A program made the position numbers and the translations under genes. Source: CAZGVW01 sp964529265 (GTDB taxonomy: Bacteria; Planctomycetota; Phycisphaerae; Phycisphaerales; UBA1924). From it: DNA of 36,211 nt. The notes under the pieces were generated by a model. That model ran no database searches. It worked only from the letters and a program-made list of their open reading frames with translations, and had not been told where the DNA came from. The number at the start of each line of letters is the position of its first letter. Position 1 is the first letter of the stretch. This document shows positions 8,126-16,556 of this stretch, piece after piece. The stretch covers positions 1 to 36,211 of the forward strand of contig CAZGVW010000054.1 in NCBI GenBank assembly GCA_964529265.1. The letters run 5' to 3'.

Positions 8126-9688
8126 TTAGCCGAGGAGGGCGAGGACGTTCTGCGGCTGGGCATTGGCGAGGGCCAGCACGTTGGTCGTGGACGAGACCAG
8201 GATCTGCGACCGCGTGAGTTCGGCGGTCTGGGAGGCGAAGTCGGCATCGCGGATCGCCGACTCGGCCGCGGTGGTGTTCTCGAGCGCCACGCCGAGGCTG
8301 CGAATGGTCGCCCCGATCGTGTTCTGCTGGAAGGCGCCGAGACGGCCGCGGAGGCCGGTGATGTCGCGGATCGCCGCGTCAACGACCTTCTGAGCGGTGG
8401 TGGTGTCGCCATCGACGACGCTCAGATCCTTGCCGCCCGCGAGGTCGGCGAGGAAGTAGTTGGACGAGCCATCGACGACCTGGCCGACGCTGCGGACGGC
8501 CACGTTGCCGATGCCGAGGCTGACCTTGCCGGCGATGTCCACCTGGCCGGCGAGCTGGAAGTCGGCGCCGCCGCCCGTGATGGTGAACGCATCGACGAGG
8601 CCGAGGTTCTGGCTGTTGGCCGCGCCGCCGGCGGTCGTGCCGGTGGTGAGGGCGATTTCGACGTTGAGGAAGTCGGTGTTGATGGAGACCGTAGCGCCCT
8701 TGGTGACGGCCTGGATGCCGTTGATCGTGGCCTGCACGTCCTGGCCGAAGTCGGACACGCCGTTGGCGGCGTCGCCGTCATCGAAGAGCGTGCGATCGGC
8801 GAGCACCGTGCTCGCAGCGCCGGTGTCGGCGGTCTGGAACTCGTAGATGCCTTCCTGGCCGGCGACGCTGATGCCGCCGTCGTTGATGATCTTGACCGAG
8901 ACGAACTCGCTGGAGCCGAAGTTCACGCTGGTGAGGCGGAGGCCGGTGGCGTTCGCCGAGACGGTGGCTTCGACGCCGGTGACCTCGGTGAACGTGTTGA
9001 TGGCGTCGGCGATGGCGGTGAGGCTGGTGCCCGAGGCGAACGACAGTTCGCGCGAGCCCTCGGCGCCGGCGACTTCGATCACGAACTGCTCGGTGGCGCC
9101 GCCGAGATCGAGGGCCGCGCCGTTGAAGGACAGGTAGAAGCCGCCGACCTGGGCGGAGTTGGTGACGACCACGTCAACGTCGAGCGTGTCCTCGTACGCG
9201 AGCTTGGCGCCGTTGATCTTGTAGGACGAGACCTCGCCGGACACGCCTTCGGCCTTGTAGTCGAAGTTGCCGTTGAGCAGCTTCAGGCCCTGGAAGGACG
9301 TCGAGGCGGCGACGCGGTCGACGGTCTGCAGGATCGAATCGATCTGCAGCTGGTTGGCCTCTTTTTCCTCAAGGGAGAGGCCGGCCGAGTTGGCGGTGGT
9401 GGCGATCAGGCCCTGCAGTTCGTTCAGCAGGGTGCTGATTTCCGTGAGGCCGCCTTCGGCGATGTTCACGACCTGCTCGGCGCGCTCGGCGTTGCTGATG
9501 GCAGCGCCGATTGCGGTCTTCTCTGCGCGGAGGTTCTCCGACGCGATCAGACCTGCCGGATCGTCGGCGCCCCGGTTGATGCGGAGGCCGGTGCTCAGCC
9601 GCTCGAGGGAGACGCCCAGCGAGCGGTTGTTCGCACCCAGCACGCGCTGGGCGATCTGCGACTGCACGTTCGTATTGATCCTGCTCAT
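8126..9688 (-). CDS. Flagellin 2
   Basis: This 520-aa flagellin is closely related to flagellin 1, with the same terminal cores (MSRINTNVQSQIAQRVL, LSTGLRINRGADDPAGLIAS at the start; AESAIRDADFASQTAEL, LALANAQPQNVLALLG at the end). The central domain also aligns, for instance INTDFLNVEIALTTG and FTITGGGADFQLAGQVDIAG. The start is the ATG at 9688, with GGAGGAT upstream; the frame is open to 9736 but homology starts here. It has its own terminator and upstream element, so it is probably a separate transcript. Confidence 0.97.
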   Translation of the reverse strand: MSRINTNVQSQIAQRVLGANNRSLGVSLERLSTGLRINRGADDPAGLIASENLRAEKTAIGAAISNAERAEQVVNIAEGGLTEISTLLNELQGLIATTANSAGLSLEEKEANQLQIDSILQTVDRVAASTSFQGLKLLNGNFDYKAEGVSGEVSSYKINGAKLAYEDTLDVDVVVTNSAQVGGFYLSFNGAALDLGGATEQFVIEVAGAEGSRELSFASGTSLTAIADAINTFTEVTGVEATVSANATGLRLTSVNFGSSEFVSVKIINDGGISVAGQEGIYEFQTADTGAASTVLADRTLFDDGDAANGVSDFGQDVQATINGIQAVTKGATVSINTDFLNVEIALTTGTTAGGAANSQNLGLVDAFTITGGGADFQLAGQVDIAGKVSLGIGNVAVRSVGQVVDGSSNYFLADLAGGKDLSVVDGDTTTAQKVVDAAIRDITGLRGRLGAFQQNTIGATIRSLGVALENTTAAESAIRDADFASQTAELTRSQILVSSTTNVLALANAQPQNVLALLG

Positions 9689-9692
9689 GGAG

Positions 9693-9704
9693 ATCCTCCG
9701 TGAT
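9693..9704 (-). promoter_or_regulatory. Ribosome binding site and probable CsrA site of flagellin 2
   Basis: The minus strand reads ATCACGGAGGAT, identical to the leaders of flagellins 1 and 3. The overlapping ACGGA/AGGA words cover the Shine-Dalgarno sequence, which is the typical geometry for CsrA repression of translation. Confidence 0.6.
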
Positions 9705-9894
9705 GTTCCTGTGCGCCCGCGCTCGCGGGCGTTCACGTCCCTGCGTCAGATTGGCCCGGAGCCTGACTCCTCTTCGCCGCCGCGGCTCCATGCGACGGTG
9801 TTCGGCGCCGCCTGCCGACGGAGCCGGGAATCAGATCGACGCACTCGGGGCGCGGAATAAGGCGGGAAGAATCGATCCACGCTTGATTGCGGTA

Positions 9895-9907
9895 TGGGAC
9901 GCGCGCA
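9895..9907 (-). promoter_or_regulatory. Conserved element upstream of flagellin 2 (TGCGCGCGTCCCA)
   Basis: This is an exact copy of the 13-mer upstream of flagellin 1 (8024-8036), in the same position relative to the preceding terminator and about 207 bases before the flagellin 2 start. It is a candidate flagellin promoter element. Confidence 0.4.
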
Positions 9908-9910
9908 ACG

Positions 9911-9936
9911 AAAAACCCTCCGGCGGGGCCGGAGGG
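9911..9936 (-). terminator. Rho-independent terminator of flagellin gene 3
   Basis: A perfect 9-bp stem (CCCTCCGGC / GCCGGAGGG) with a 3-base loop is followed on the minus strand by TTTTT. It lies 51 bases after the flagellin 3 stop. Confidence 0.9.
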
Positions 9937-9987
9937 TCTGTGACGGATATGCGGTCTGGGGAAGCGCCGGGCGCTTCGACTCGGACG

Positions 9988-11550
9988 TCAGCCGAGCAGC
10001 TGGAGCACGGACTGCGACTGGGCGTTCGCCGTAGCCAGCACGGAGGTGCCTGCGCTCGCCAGGATCTGAGACCTGGTGAGGAGGCTGATTTCCTGCGCAA
10101 AGTCCGCATCACGGATCACGGAGACGGAGGCGGAGACGTTCTCCACGCCGGCCTGCAAGGACCGGATATTGGTCTGGAGCGTATTCCTTTCAAAGGCGCC
10201 CAGGCGGCCGCGGAGGGTCGAGATCTCGTCGATGGCCGTCTCGACGACGGCGCTCGCGGCGGAGAAGTTCCGTGTGGGGAGCGAGTTGGAGCCTCCGGAC
10301 TTGAGGCTGTTCAGGTAGAGGTATTCGGTCGTGCCGTCGCCGCGGGTGATGAGCGTGCCACCGAGGCGGGAATCGGCCACGGACTGCACGCCGATGTTCA
10401 CCTGCTGCGACGCAGTGACCTGCGGGCCAAGTTGGAAGAGCGACCCGCCGCCGGTGATGTAGAAGGTCTCGGACGTGCCGTTCACGGTCTCGGAGAACAC
10501 GTCGGTAAGGAGCAGTTCGATGTCGAGCACACTGGTGCGGACGGAGAGGTTCAGGCCGTCTCCCGTGGCGAGCGCGCCGTTGACGATGGCGACGACGTCG
10601 CGGCCCTCGTCGCGGGTGGCGGTCTCGACGATAAGCGGGTCGCTGTAGTCGAGCGCGCTCGGCGGGCCGTTGTCGATGAGGGCGACGGTGTTGAAGAAGT
10701 CGCCGGATGAGCCCAGTTTCTGCACGGAGACGAAGGCTCGCGAGCCGAAGCCGACGGAGAAGAAGCGGAGGCCGGAGGAGATATCCGCGGACGTGACGCG
10801 CTCGGCCCGTACACCGGTGGCGTCGGCGAGGGCGTTGATGCCCGCGGCGACGTCGTCGAGGGTGGTGCCGGAGCCAAAGGTGATGACCTGCACACCCTCG
10901 GCGCCCGCCACTTCGAGCGTGACGGAGGAGATGAGGACGCCGTCCACACCGGGCGGGCTGAAGGGCGGGTTGTTCGAATAGTCGCCGCGGGTATAGAGCT
11001 GCGCGTGCTGGGCGGAGCCCACGACCTCGACATCCACCTGGATGTTGTCGCGGTTCAGGAAGTTCGCGCCATTGACGCGGGCGGCGAGGATGCTGGTCGG
11101 ATCGAGGCCGCTGAGCGTGTACCCGAGTTCGCCGTTGAGCAGTTTCAGCCCGGCGAAACTCGCGGTGTTCGAGATGCGGGTGATGGATTCGATCGCGGAA
11201 TCGATCTGGAGCTGGTTGGCCGCGACTTCTTCCGGCGAGATGGCGCCGCTGTTGGCCGCCTCGACCACGAGCGACTTGATCGAGTTGAGCAGATCGCTCA
11301 CCTCGGCCAGTGCGCCTTCAGTGGTCGCGATGACGCTGCTGGCGCGCTCGGAGTTCTTCACGCCCTGCTCGATGCCGCGCAGTTCGGAGCGCAGCCGCTC
11401 CGACGCGATGAGGCCGGCCGGGTCGTCGGCTCCCTTGTTGATGCGGAGGCCGGTGGCGAGGCGCTGGAGGCGGACCTCCAGGTCCTGGTTGGCGCGCGCG
11501 TAGTTGGTCTGCGCGACAAGGCTCGCGATGTTGGAGTTAATCCTGGCCAT
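9988..11550 (-). CDS. Flagellin 3, divergent paralogue
   Basis: This 520-aa flagellin has conserved ends (MARINSNIASLVAQTNYA, LATGLRINKGADDPAGLIAS; VSVIRDADFAQEISLLTRSQ, ATANAQSQSVLQLLG). Its central domain is clearly different from flagellins 1 and 2, yet its length is the same. The ATG at 11550 follows GGAGGATTGCC. It is nearest to csrA (123-base gap). Multi-flagellin bacteria often use one divergent flagellin in a distinct filament segment; that role is an inference here. Confidence 0.95.
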   Translation of the reverse strand: MARINSNIASLVAQTNYARANQDLEVRLQRLATGLRINKGADDPAGLIASERLRSELRGIEQGVKNSERASSVIATTEGALAEVSDLLNSIKSLVVEAANSGAISPEEVAANQLQIDSAIESITRISNTASFAGLKLLNGELGYTLSGLDPTSILAARVNGANFLNRDNIQVDVEVVGSAQHAQLYTRGDYSNNPPFSPPGVDGVLISSVTLEVAGAEGVQVITFGSGTTLDDVAAGINALADATGVRAERVTSADISSGLRFFSVGFGSRAFVSVQKLGSSGDFFNTVALIDNGPPSALDYSDPLIVETATRDEGRDVVAIVNGALATGDGLNLSVRTSVLDIELLLTDVFSETVNGTSETFYITGGGSLFQLGPQVTASQQVNIGVQSVADSRLGGTLITRGDGTTEYLYLNSLKSGGSNSLPTRNFSAASAVVETAIDEISTLRGRLGAFERNTLQTNIRSLQAGVENVSASVSVIRDADFAQEISLLTRSQILASAGTSVLATANAQSQSVLQLLG

Positions 11551-11554
11551 GGCA

Positions 11555-11566
11555 ATCCTCCGTGAT
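11555..11566 (-). promoter_or_regulatory. Ribosome binding site and probable CsrA site of flagellin 3
   Basis: The minus strand reads ATCACGGAGGAT, the same 12 bases as before the other two flagellins, although the flanking sequence and the protein differ. Conservation of the word among diverged genes favours a shared regulator. Confidence 0.6.
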
Positions 11567-11673
11567 TGGGGCAGGCCGATGAATCCGGACGTGCGGCGCG
11601 AAACCTGGCGCCGCGGAGCGCGCTCGCGCCGTTGCGCGACCGCCGTTGTTCCTGTTCTGGGTGCGGGGAGCGT

Positions 11674-12021
11674 TCATGCCGTTCGACGCTCCTCTCCGGG
11701 GTTCCCGGGTGGCGTTGCCGGGCGCGTCTCATCGCGCCGGCCGGCGGGTCCGCCCGAGAGACGGCTGGCGCCTCCGACGCGGCGGCGCTGCGGGCCGGCT
11801 GAGATGCCGCGGGCCAGGTCGTCGAGTTCCCCGCCCTGCAGCCGGGCGGCCTGCTCGTTCTCGGCCTTGATGGCCTCGTAGACCTCTTTGCGGTGCACCG
11901 CGATGCGCGTCGGCGCCGTGATTCCGAGGCGCACCTTGTCGCCGCGGATGTCCACCACGGTGATCTCGATGTCGTCCCCGATCATGATCGTCTCGTCGCG
12001 CTGACGTGAAAGCACGAGCAT
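11674..12021 (-). CDS. csrA: Carbon storage regulator CsrA with a long C-terminal extension
   Basis: This is a 115-aa RNA-binding translational regulator. The first ~55 residues are canonical: MLVLSRQRDETIMIGDDI, then VDIRGDKVRLGITAP and VHRKEVYEAI with the RNA-contacting arginine. Usual CsrA is 60-75 aa. Here a Gly/Arg/Pro-rich, probably disordered tail of about 50 residues follows. The start ATG at 12021 is preceded by AAGGAAGGAG. It lies 131 bases behind fliW and 123 before flagellin 3, the classic setting for control of flagellin translation. Confidence 0.95.
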   Translation of the reverse strand: MLVLSRQRDETIMIGDDIEITVVDIRGDKVRLGITAPTRIAVHRKEVYEAIKAENEQAARLQGGELDDLARGISAGPQRRRVGGASRLSGGPAGRRDETRPATPPGNPGEERRTA

Positions 12022-12152
12022 GTGGTCGGCTCCTTCCTTTCCGCGGCCGGGGGCGCCTCGGGCGCTTGGCTTCCGGCCGCCGCATCATCCATGACGCGTT
12101 CGAACTTCCTCGCGCGGGCGGAACCCCGCCGGCGCGACGATCTCCCTCTCCC

Positions 12153-12596
12153 TTATGCCGAAGCCTGAACAGCCTTCGGGGTCGTCATCAGGACATGTCG
12201 CGTGGTCCAGCGCTTCTCGGCGAGCACCAGCTGCTCGCCGGTGCGGTTCAGCGTGTTCACGACGAGCGGGCCCTGCAGGTTTCCCGTGAGCGCATCGCCC
12301 ACCTTGTTCACGATGACGAACACCTGCGCGTCATCGAGGCGCTCGAGGCAGAGCCCCTCCATCTGCTCCTGGCGGATGGGCGCGGAGTACTCGCTCACGA
12401 AGAGCGAGGGATCCGTCACGACGAACGCCAGCGCCGGGTCGTCCAGCGACTGGAGCCAGAAGAACACGGCGTCGTCGCTCGGCTGAAGCAGGCAGAATCG
12501 CCGCCTTTCGGCGAACCCGAGCAGTCCCTTTGGAAAGTCGATGATCCGGTCCTCCGCGATCTCGACCGTCCCGAATCGTGTGGTGCGCACCTGCAT
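12153..12596 (-). CDS. fliW: Flagellar assembly factor FliW
   Basis: This 147-aa protein binds CsrA non-competitively and flagellin competitively, coupling flagellin secretion to its translation (known from Bacillus and Campylobacter). Family features are VRTTRFGTVEIAEDRIIDFP at the start, FPKGLLGFAERRRFCLLQ, and the later VFVIVNKVGDALTGNLQGP and VVNTLNRTGEQLVL. The start is the ATG at 12596; the open frame to 12674 lacks homology. It is 133 bases downstream of flgL and directly upstream of csrA. Confidence 0.95.
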   Translation of the reverse strand: MQVRTTRFGTVEIAEDRIIDFPKGLLGFAERRRFCLLQPSDDAVFFWLQSLDDPALAFVVTDPSLFVSEYSAPIRQEQMEGLCLERLDDAQVFVIVNKVGDALTGNLQGPLVVNTLNRTGEQLVLAEKRWTTRHVLMTTPKAVQASA

Positions 12597-12672
12597 GGTG
12601 GGCTCCGTTGCGTCGGCCTCTAACCTTCCTGGCCGCCCCGTGCTCCGCGACGGGGGACTTCCTGTCCGGCTC

Positions 12673-12703
12673 AAGGCGCCCCGAGGCCGGCGCGGGCGCC
12701 TTT
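12673..12703. terminator. Symmetric hairpin between flgL and fliW
   Basis: AAGGCGCCC (12673-12681) and GGGCGCCTT (12694-12702) form a 9-bp stem. The T-tail is better on the + strand (TTTCTT), where no gene needs it. On the minus strand only TT follows, so it may act as a partial attenuator or simply as a structured leader before fliW. Terminator function for flgL is a weak call. Confidence 0.35.
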
Positions 12704-12729
12704 CTTGTCTGCAATCCCGGCTCCCTGCG

Positions 12730-14787
12730 TCACCGCAGGAAGTCGATCAGGGTCAGGGCCTGCGACCGGCCCGCCGCGGCATACCCCGCCTGCTGCACGA
12801 GTTGCAGGAAGGCGAAGCGGCTTGTCGCCTCCGCGTAGTCCAGATCCTCGAGTCCACTCTTCACCGTCTGATCCAGCACGTTCGCATCCTCTTCACGGCG
12901 TTGAGCCGTTTGGATCCGGGAGGCCCGCCCGCCGGCCACCGCGCGAGCGGAGAGCAGACGGTCGATGTCCTCTTCCAGCCGCTCCCCCGCAAACGTGATG
13001 CCGCGGACGTCGTTCGTCTCCAGCGCGGTTTTCAGGTCGATCAGGGTCGCGAAGAGGCTGTCTACGCGCACAGTTGAGCGGTCCGAACCGGCAAATGTTG
13101 CCGGGGCCCCCGGCGTGAAGGCCCCATCGAGCAGCCCCAGGTCCTCCGCGGCATGCCCATTGAGCGACCGAATGCTGACTACACCGGCGCCACCGAGGTT
13201 GTCGGAGAGCACAATGCCGTTGCCGCCGTCGGCGAGGAGGGCCTCGAACTCGCCGGCCCCCGTTCCGATGGTCACGCCGGCCAGGGCGGCTTCCGCGTTG
13301 ATCTTTGCCAGCAGTGAGGCGACGTCCGTGATATCCGCGGGCACGAGGTCCACGGTGAACACGGTTCCATCCGTCAGTGTGATCTCGAAATCCACGTTGC
13401 GCGCGGCGTCGGGCAGGCCCGAGACCGGATCGATCTGCCCATCCGCGATCTCCACGCCGCGGCCGTTGTTCAGAACCGAAAGGGGCGTGGTCGCCTGGAG
13501 GCTGCGGATGCCGAGGGAGGTCGCGGTCAGCGTGCCGGCGCCTGATTCCTGGATCGAGAGCGACCAGCCGGAGACTTCGTTCAGCACCCGGAGCCGCTGC
13601 CCATCCTCCGCGATCTCGACTCTCGCCCCGATTCCAAGCGCCTCGACAGCGCGGGCGAACTCCGCGATCGTCAGCCCGGCGGTCACGGTGACCGTTCCCT
13701 GCCGTCCGCCGTTGTTGAACACGATGTCGCCGGGCGTGAAGGGCGCCAGGGGGTTCAACTGCCCGAAGGTGGTGTGCGGGGACAGCCTCGGGTCCACGTC
13801 GCCCGGGCCGGTGGCCGCCACACCTGCGTAAGGGCCTCCATCGAGACCGAGGTCCGCCGCGGTTGTGCCGCCGCCGATGTCGGACACCGTGATCGTGTAG
13901 CCCGCCGCTACGTTGAACTCGACGCCGGTCCCCGTCGCGTTCACATCCACGCCGCCCGGGTAGGGCGAGCCGCCATCGAATGCCGCGGGATCGGCGGCGA
14001 GGATGTCCGATTCGAGCCGGTCGAGGACGTCGCCGACATCGTCGGCGCCGGTGAGGTCAACGGTGACCGTCGTCGTCGTGACGCCGTCGAAGATGTCCAC
14101 CGACACCGTCCCGAGGGCCACACCCACGCCGCGGGCGCCGTTCAAGTCTTCGATGAGCGTCGTGCGGGCCAGCGCCGGGTTCAGGTCCACGTCGCCCTCG
14201 ACGCGAGCCGAGAGCGTGCCCAAGGCGCGCTCGGCGTTGATGGTGATCGGCGTATTCAGTTCATCGCCCAGGTCGGTGATGAGTCCGTCGCCCGCCCCGA
14301 CGTACCGGAACCCATCGAGGAACCGCTCGATCGGCGGCGCGCCAGTGCGTTCACCTCCGAGCAGGTGCACGTCCGCGAAACGGGAGTTCGAGAGCGCAAA
14401 GAGTTCCTGGATGAGCGATTCGACGACGGTGGCCTGCGCTCGCCGGGTGCCGCTATCCGATCCGGCGCCGACTTGGTCGGAGGCCAGAGTGCGGGCTTCG
14501 AGCGCCAGGTTCGCCGCTTCGCCCAGCGCCTGGTCGAGCGTGGCGAGCGCCGCGGAGGCGTGTTCGAAGTTCCGCAGCCGCTGGTCGCTGGTTCGAAGCC
14601 TGTCGCCGACCACCTGCGCCAGGGAGGCGGCGATCGGATCGTCGCTGCCGCGGGAGATGCGCTTGCCCGACGACAACTGGTCCTGCGTGCGCAGCAGGTC
14701 CACACCGGCGCGGGTCACGCCATCGCGCACCAGGCTCGAGACGAGCAGGTTCGGGACGCGGGCCAGATTGGGCGGAATAGTCGTCAT
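12730..14787 (-). CDS. flgL: Flagellar hook-filament junction protein FlgL, unusually long
   Basis: This protein joins hook to filament together with FlgK. The N-terminus (VPNLLVSSLVRDGVTRAGVD, QLSSGKRISRGSDDPIAAS) and C-terminus (LDQTVKSGLEDLDYAEATSR, LQLVQQAGYAAAGRSQALTL) are flagellin-like, as in FlgL. At 685 aa it is about twice the ~310 aa of enteric FlgL. The extra length is a large middle domain, rich in Asp/Thr/Gly, with motifs such as GDIVFNNGGRQGTVTVTAG, which probably forms surface-exposed beta-folds. The start is the ATG at 14787, 7 bases after flgK. Confidence 0.93.
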   Translation of the reverse strand: MTTIPPNLARVPNLLVSSLVRDGVTRAGVDLLRTQDQLSSGKRISRGSDDPIAASLAQVVGDRLRTSDQRLRNFEHASAALATLDQALGEAANLALEARTLASDQVGAGSDSGTRRAQATVVESLIQELFALSNSRFADVHLLGGERTGAPPIERFLDGFRYVGAGDGLITDLGDELNTPITINAERALGTLSARVEGDVDLNPALARTTLIEDLNGARGVGVALGTVSVDIFDGVTTTTVTVDLTGADDVGDVLDRLESDILAADPAAFDGGSPYPGGVDVNATGTGVEFNVAAGYTITVSDIGGGTTAADLGLDGGPYAGVAATGPGDVDPRLSPHTTFGQLNPLAPFTPGDIVFNNGGRQGTVTVTAGLTIAEFARAVEALGIGARVEIAEDGQRLRVLNEVSGWSLSIQESGAGTLTATSLGIRSLQATTPLSVLNNGRGVEIADGQIDPVSGLPDAARNVDFEITLTDGTVFTVDLVPADITDVASLLAKINAEAALAGVTIGTGAGEFEALLADGGNGIVLSDNLGGAGVVSIRSLNGHAAEDLGLLDGAFTPGAPATFAGSDRSTVRVDSLFATLIDLKTALETNDVRGITFAGERLEEDIDRLLSARAVAGGRASRIQTAQRREEDANVLDQTVKSGLEDLDYAEATSRFAFLQLVQQAGYAAAGRSQALTLIDFLR

Positions 14788-14794
14788 GCTTCAA

Positions 14795-16528
14795 TCACAC
14801 GAGGGAAAGCAGTTCCTGCGTCAACTGGTCCACGGTCGAGATGAGCCTCGCCGCCGCCTGATACTGCCGCTGGTAGCTCAGGAGGTTGATCGATTCCTCA
14901 TCGATGCTCACGCCGCTGATCGCGGCCCGCTGGGCTTCGAGGCTCTGTTTCACCTGATTCGCGGCGTCCGCCTCCGTGCCCGCGGCCCGCGTCTGCACGG
15001 CCACGCGCTCCGTGACTCGCCGCCACGATTCGGTGATGCTCGTCCCTGACAGCGAATCGACAGCGGAATCGCGCAGAGCGGCGATGGAGAGGGCGACGTT
15101 GTTCCCGCCGCGCTCGACGCCCGCAACCAGCAGTTCGGGCCGCGCCTTCAGTTCATCGCGCACGCCGATGTCGCCGGCATTGAGGCCCGTGAAGTACGAG
15201 TTGATGCCGAGCACGCCGAGCGCGCCGGACGTGTCATCCGCGAAGCCGACCTCGAAGCCCGGGCTCGCCGTGATGCGCAGCCGGCCGGAGGCGTCCAGCG
15301 TCGCCGTCAGGTTCGGCACGGTGTTGAGGTCGGCGAGCAGGGAGTTGAGAGACGTATCATCGCCGAATCCCACCGCGCCTGTGTTGTCGATGCCATCGAG
15401 GTCGATGGTGATCTGCCTCTGCTCCACGAGGCCGGTGGCGCCGTCGGTGACGAGCACAGTGAACGAGCCGTTTACGGGCCTGTGGGGCAGGGCGGCGAAT
15501 GTCGCATTCGCCGGGTCATTGAACGCCACACCTTGATCCGCCGTCGGCACGCGCAGCCAGCCCGTCGTGTCCGTCAGACCGGGGAACGACCGCCCGGACG
15601 AGTGCAGTCGGTTCACCTCGAAGATGAGCGCCGACGCCACATCGTCCAGGTCATCGATCGCATCCGCCACCGGGCCGTTGCGTTGCGCCAGGAGCGCCCC
15701 GATGCGACCGGACGTCGGTTCGATCACATCGCCGTTCGACCTGAGCGTCACCTGCACGACCGGTTCGCCGTTGATCGTGCGCGTGTTCACCTCGAGCCCG
15801 CGGCTGAGATTCCCCAGCACGATCGGCGTCGAGCCCACGTGCACATCCACCGTTCCCGACGCCTGCTCGACCACGTTGATGTCGATAAGCGTGCTCAGTT
15901 CGGTCAGAAGGGCCTCACGCTGATCGCGCAGGCCCGCGTTCTCACCGCGCCCCTCCTCCGAGTTCGAGATCGAGACGTTGAGCGATGCGATCTCACCCAG
16001 CAGCTCATCGGCCCGGTCCACGTTGGCGCCGATCTGGGCCTCGACCTGCGAGCGCAGCGTCGTCAGATCAGCCCGAAGCCCCCGGACGAAGGACGCCAGC
16101 GAGGCGCCCTGCTCCACAATGAGCGCCCGTGTCTCCGACGCCGAAGGATTGTTCGCCAGTTCGCTGAAGGAGTTGAAGAACTCGCTCAGCTGCCCCGCCA
16201 GGCCGCCGCCATCGAGGTCCGTCGTCAGGTTCTCAATCTGGCTCAGCACGTCGCGATCGACCAGTGACGCCTCGAGCGAGGACGTCGAATCCTGAATGCG
16301 CGTCAGCAGCGCCGGATCGATCACGCGGCGGATCGCCTCGATCTCCACGCCGCGCCCGAGATAGATGTTCCTGCCCGCAATCGAGCCCCGCGCCGGCGAC
16401 AGATCGACCACGCGACGGTTGTAGCCCGGCGTCGCGGCGTTGGCGATGTTGTCGCCCGTCACCTGGATCGCCGCCTGGCTGGCCACCAGCGCCGACCGCC
16501 CGATCAGAAGTGAACTCGTGAGGCTCAT
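14795..16528 (-). CDS. flgK: Flagellar hook-associated protein FlgK
   Basis: This 577-aa protein is the first hook-filament junction protein. The N-terminal rod/hook signature is present (GRSALVASQAAIQVTGDNIA, NAATPGYNRRVVDLSP), with a long coiled segment (LTTLRSQVEAQIGANVDRAD, ELLGEIASLNVSIS). The C-terminus is the expected amphipathic helix (SGVSIDEESINLLSYQRQYQ ... LISTVDQLTQELLSL). The length is close to that of other bacterial FlgK. It lies between flgN (28-base gap) and flgL (7-base gap), a conserved order. Confidence 0.96.
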   Translation of the reverse strand: MSLTSSLLIGRSALVASQAAIQVTGDNIANAATPGYNRRVVDLSPARGSIAGRNIYLGRGVEIEAIRRVIDPALLTRIQDSTSSLEASLVDRDVLSQIENLTTDLDGGGLAGQLSEFFNSFSELANNPSASETRALIVEQGASLASFVRGLRADLTTLRSQVEAQIGANVDRADELLGEIASLNVSISNSEEGRGENAGLRDQREALLTELSTLIDINVVEQASGTVDVHVGSTPIVLGNLSRGLEVNTRTINGEPVVQVTLRSNGDVIEPTSGRIGALLAQRNGPVADAIDDLDDVASALIFEVNRLHSSGRSFPGLTDTTGWLRVPTADQGVAFNDPANATFAALPHRPVNGSFTVLVTDGATGLVEQRQITIDLDGIDNTGAVGFGDDTSLNSLLADLNTVPNLTATLDASGRLRITASPGFEVGFADDTSGALGVLGINSYFTGLNAGDIGVRDELKARPELLVAGVERGGNNVALSIAALRDSAVDSLSGTSITESWRRVTERVAVQTRAAGTEADAANQVKQSLEAQRAAISGVSIDEESINLLSYQRQYQAAARLISTVDQLTQELLSLV

Positions 16529-16556
16529 CGCAGCGTCTCCATGACCAGCGCCCGCC

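Noticed and set aside
6608..9703. Long + strand frames opposite flagellins 1 and 2
   Set aside because: Low-complexity G/D/E/A composition, repeated only because the two flagellin genes are paralogues.
12110..12136. Strong hairpin CGCGCGGGCGG/CCGCCGGCGCG between csrA and fliW as terminator
   Set aside because: No T-tract on either strand and one mismatch; may be just GC-rich sequence.
11500..12200. dif site search at the skew switch
   Set aside because: I looked for an AT-rich 28-base XerCD-like palindrome in the intergenic gaps and found none; the terminus idea rests only on skew.
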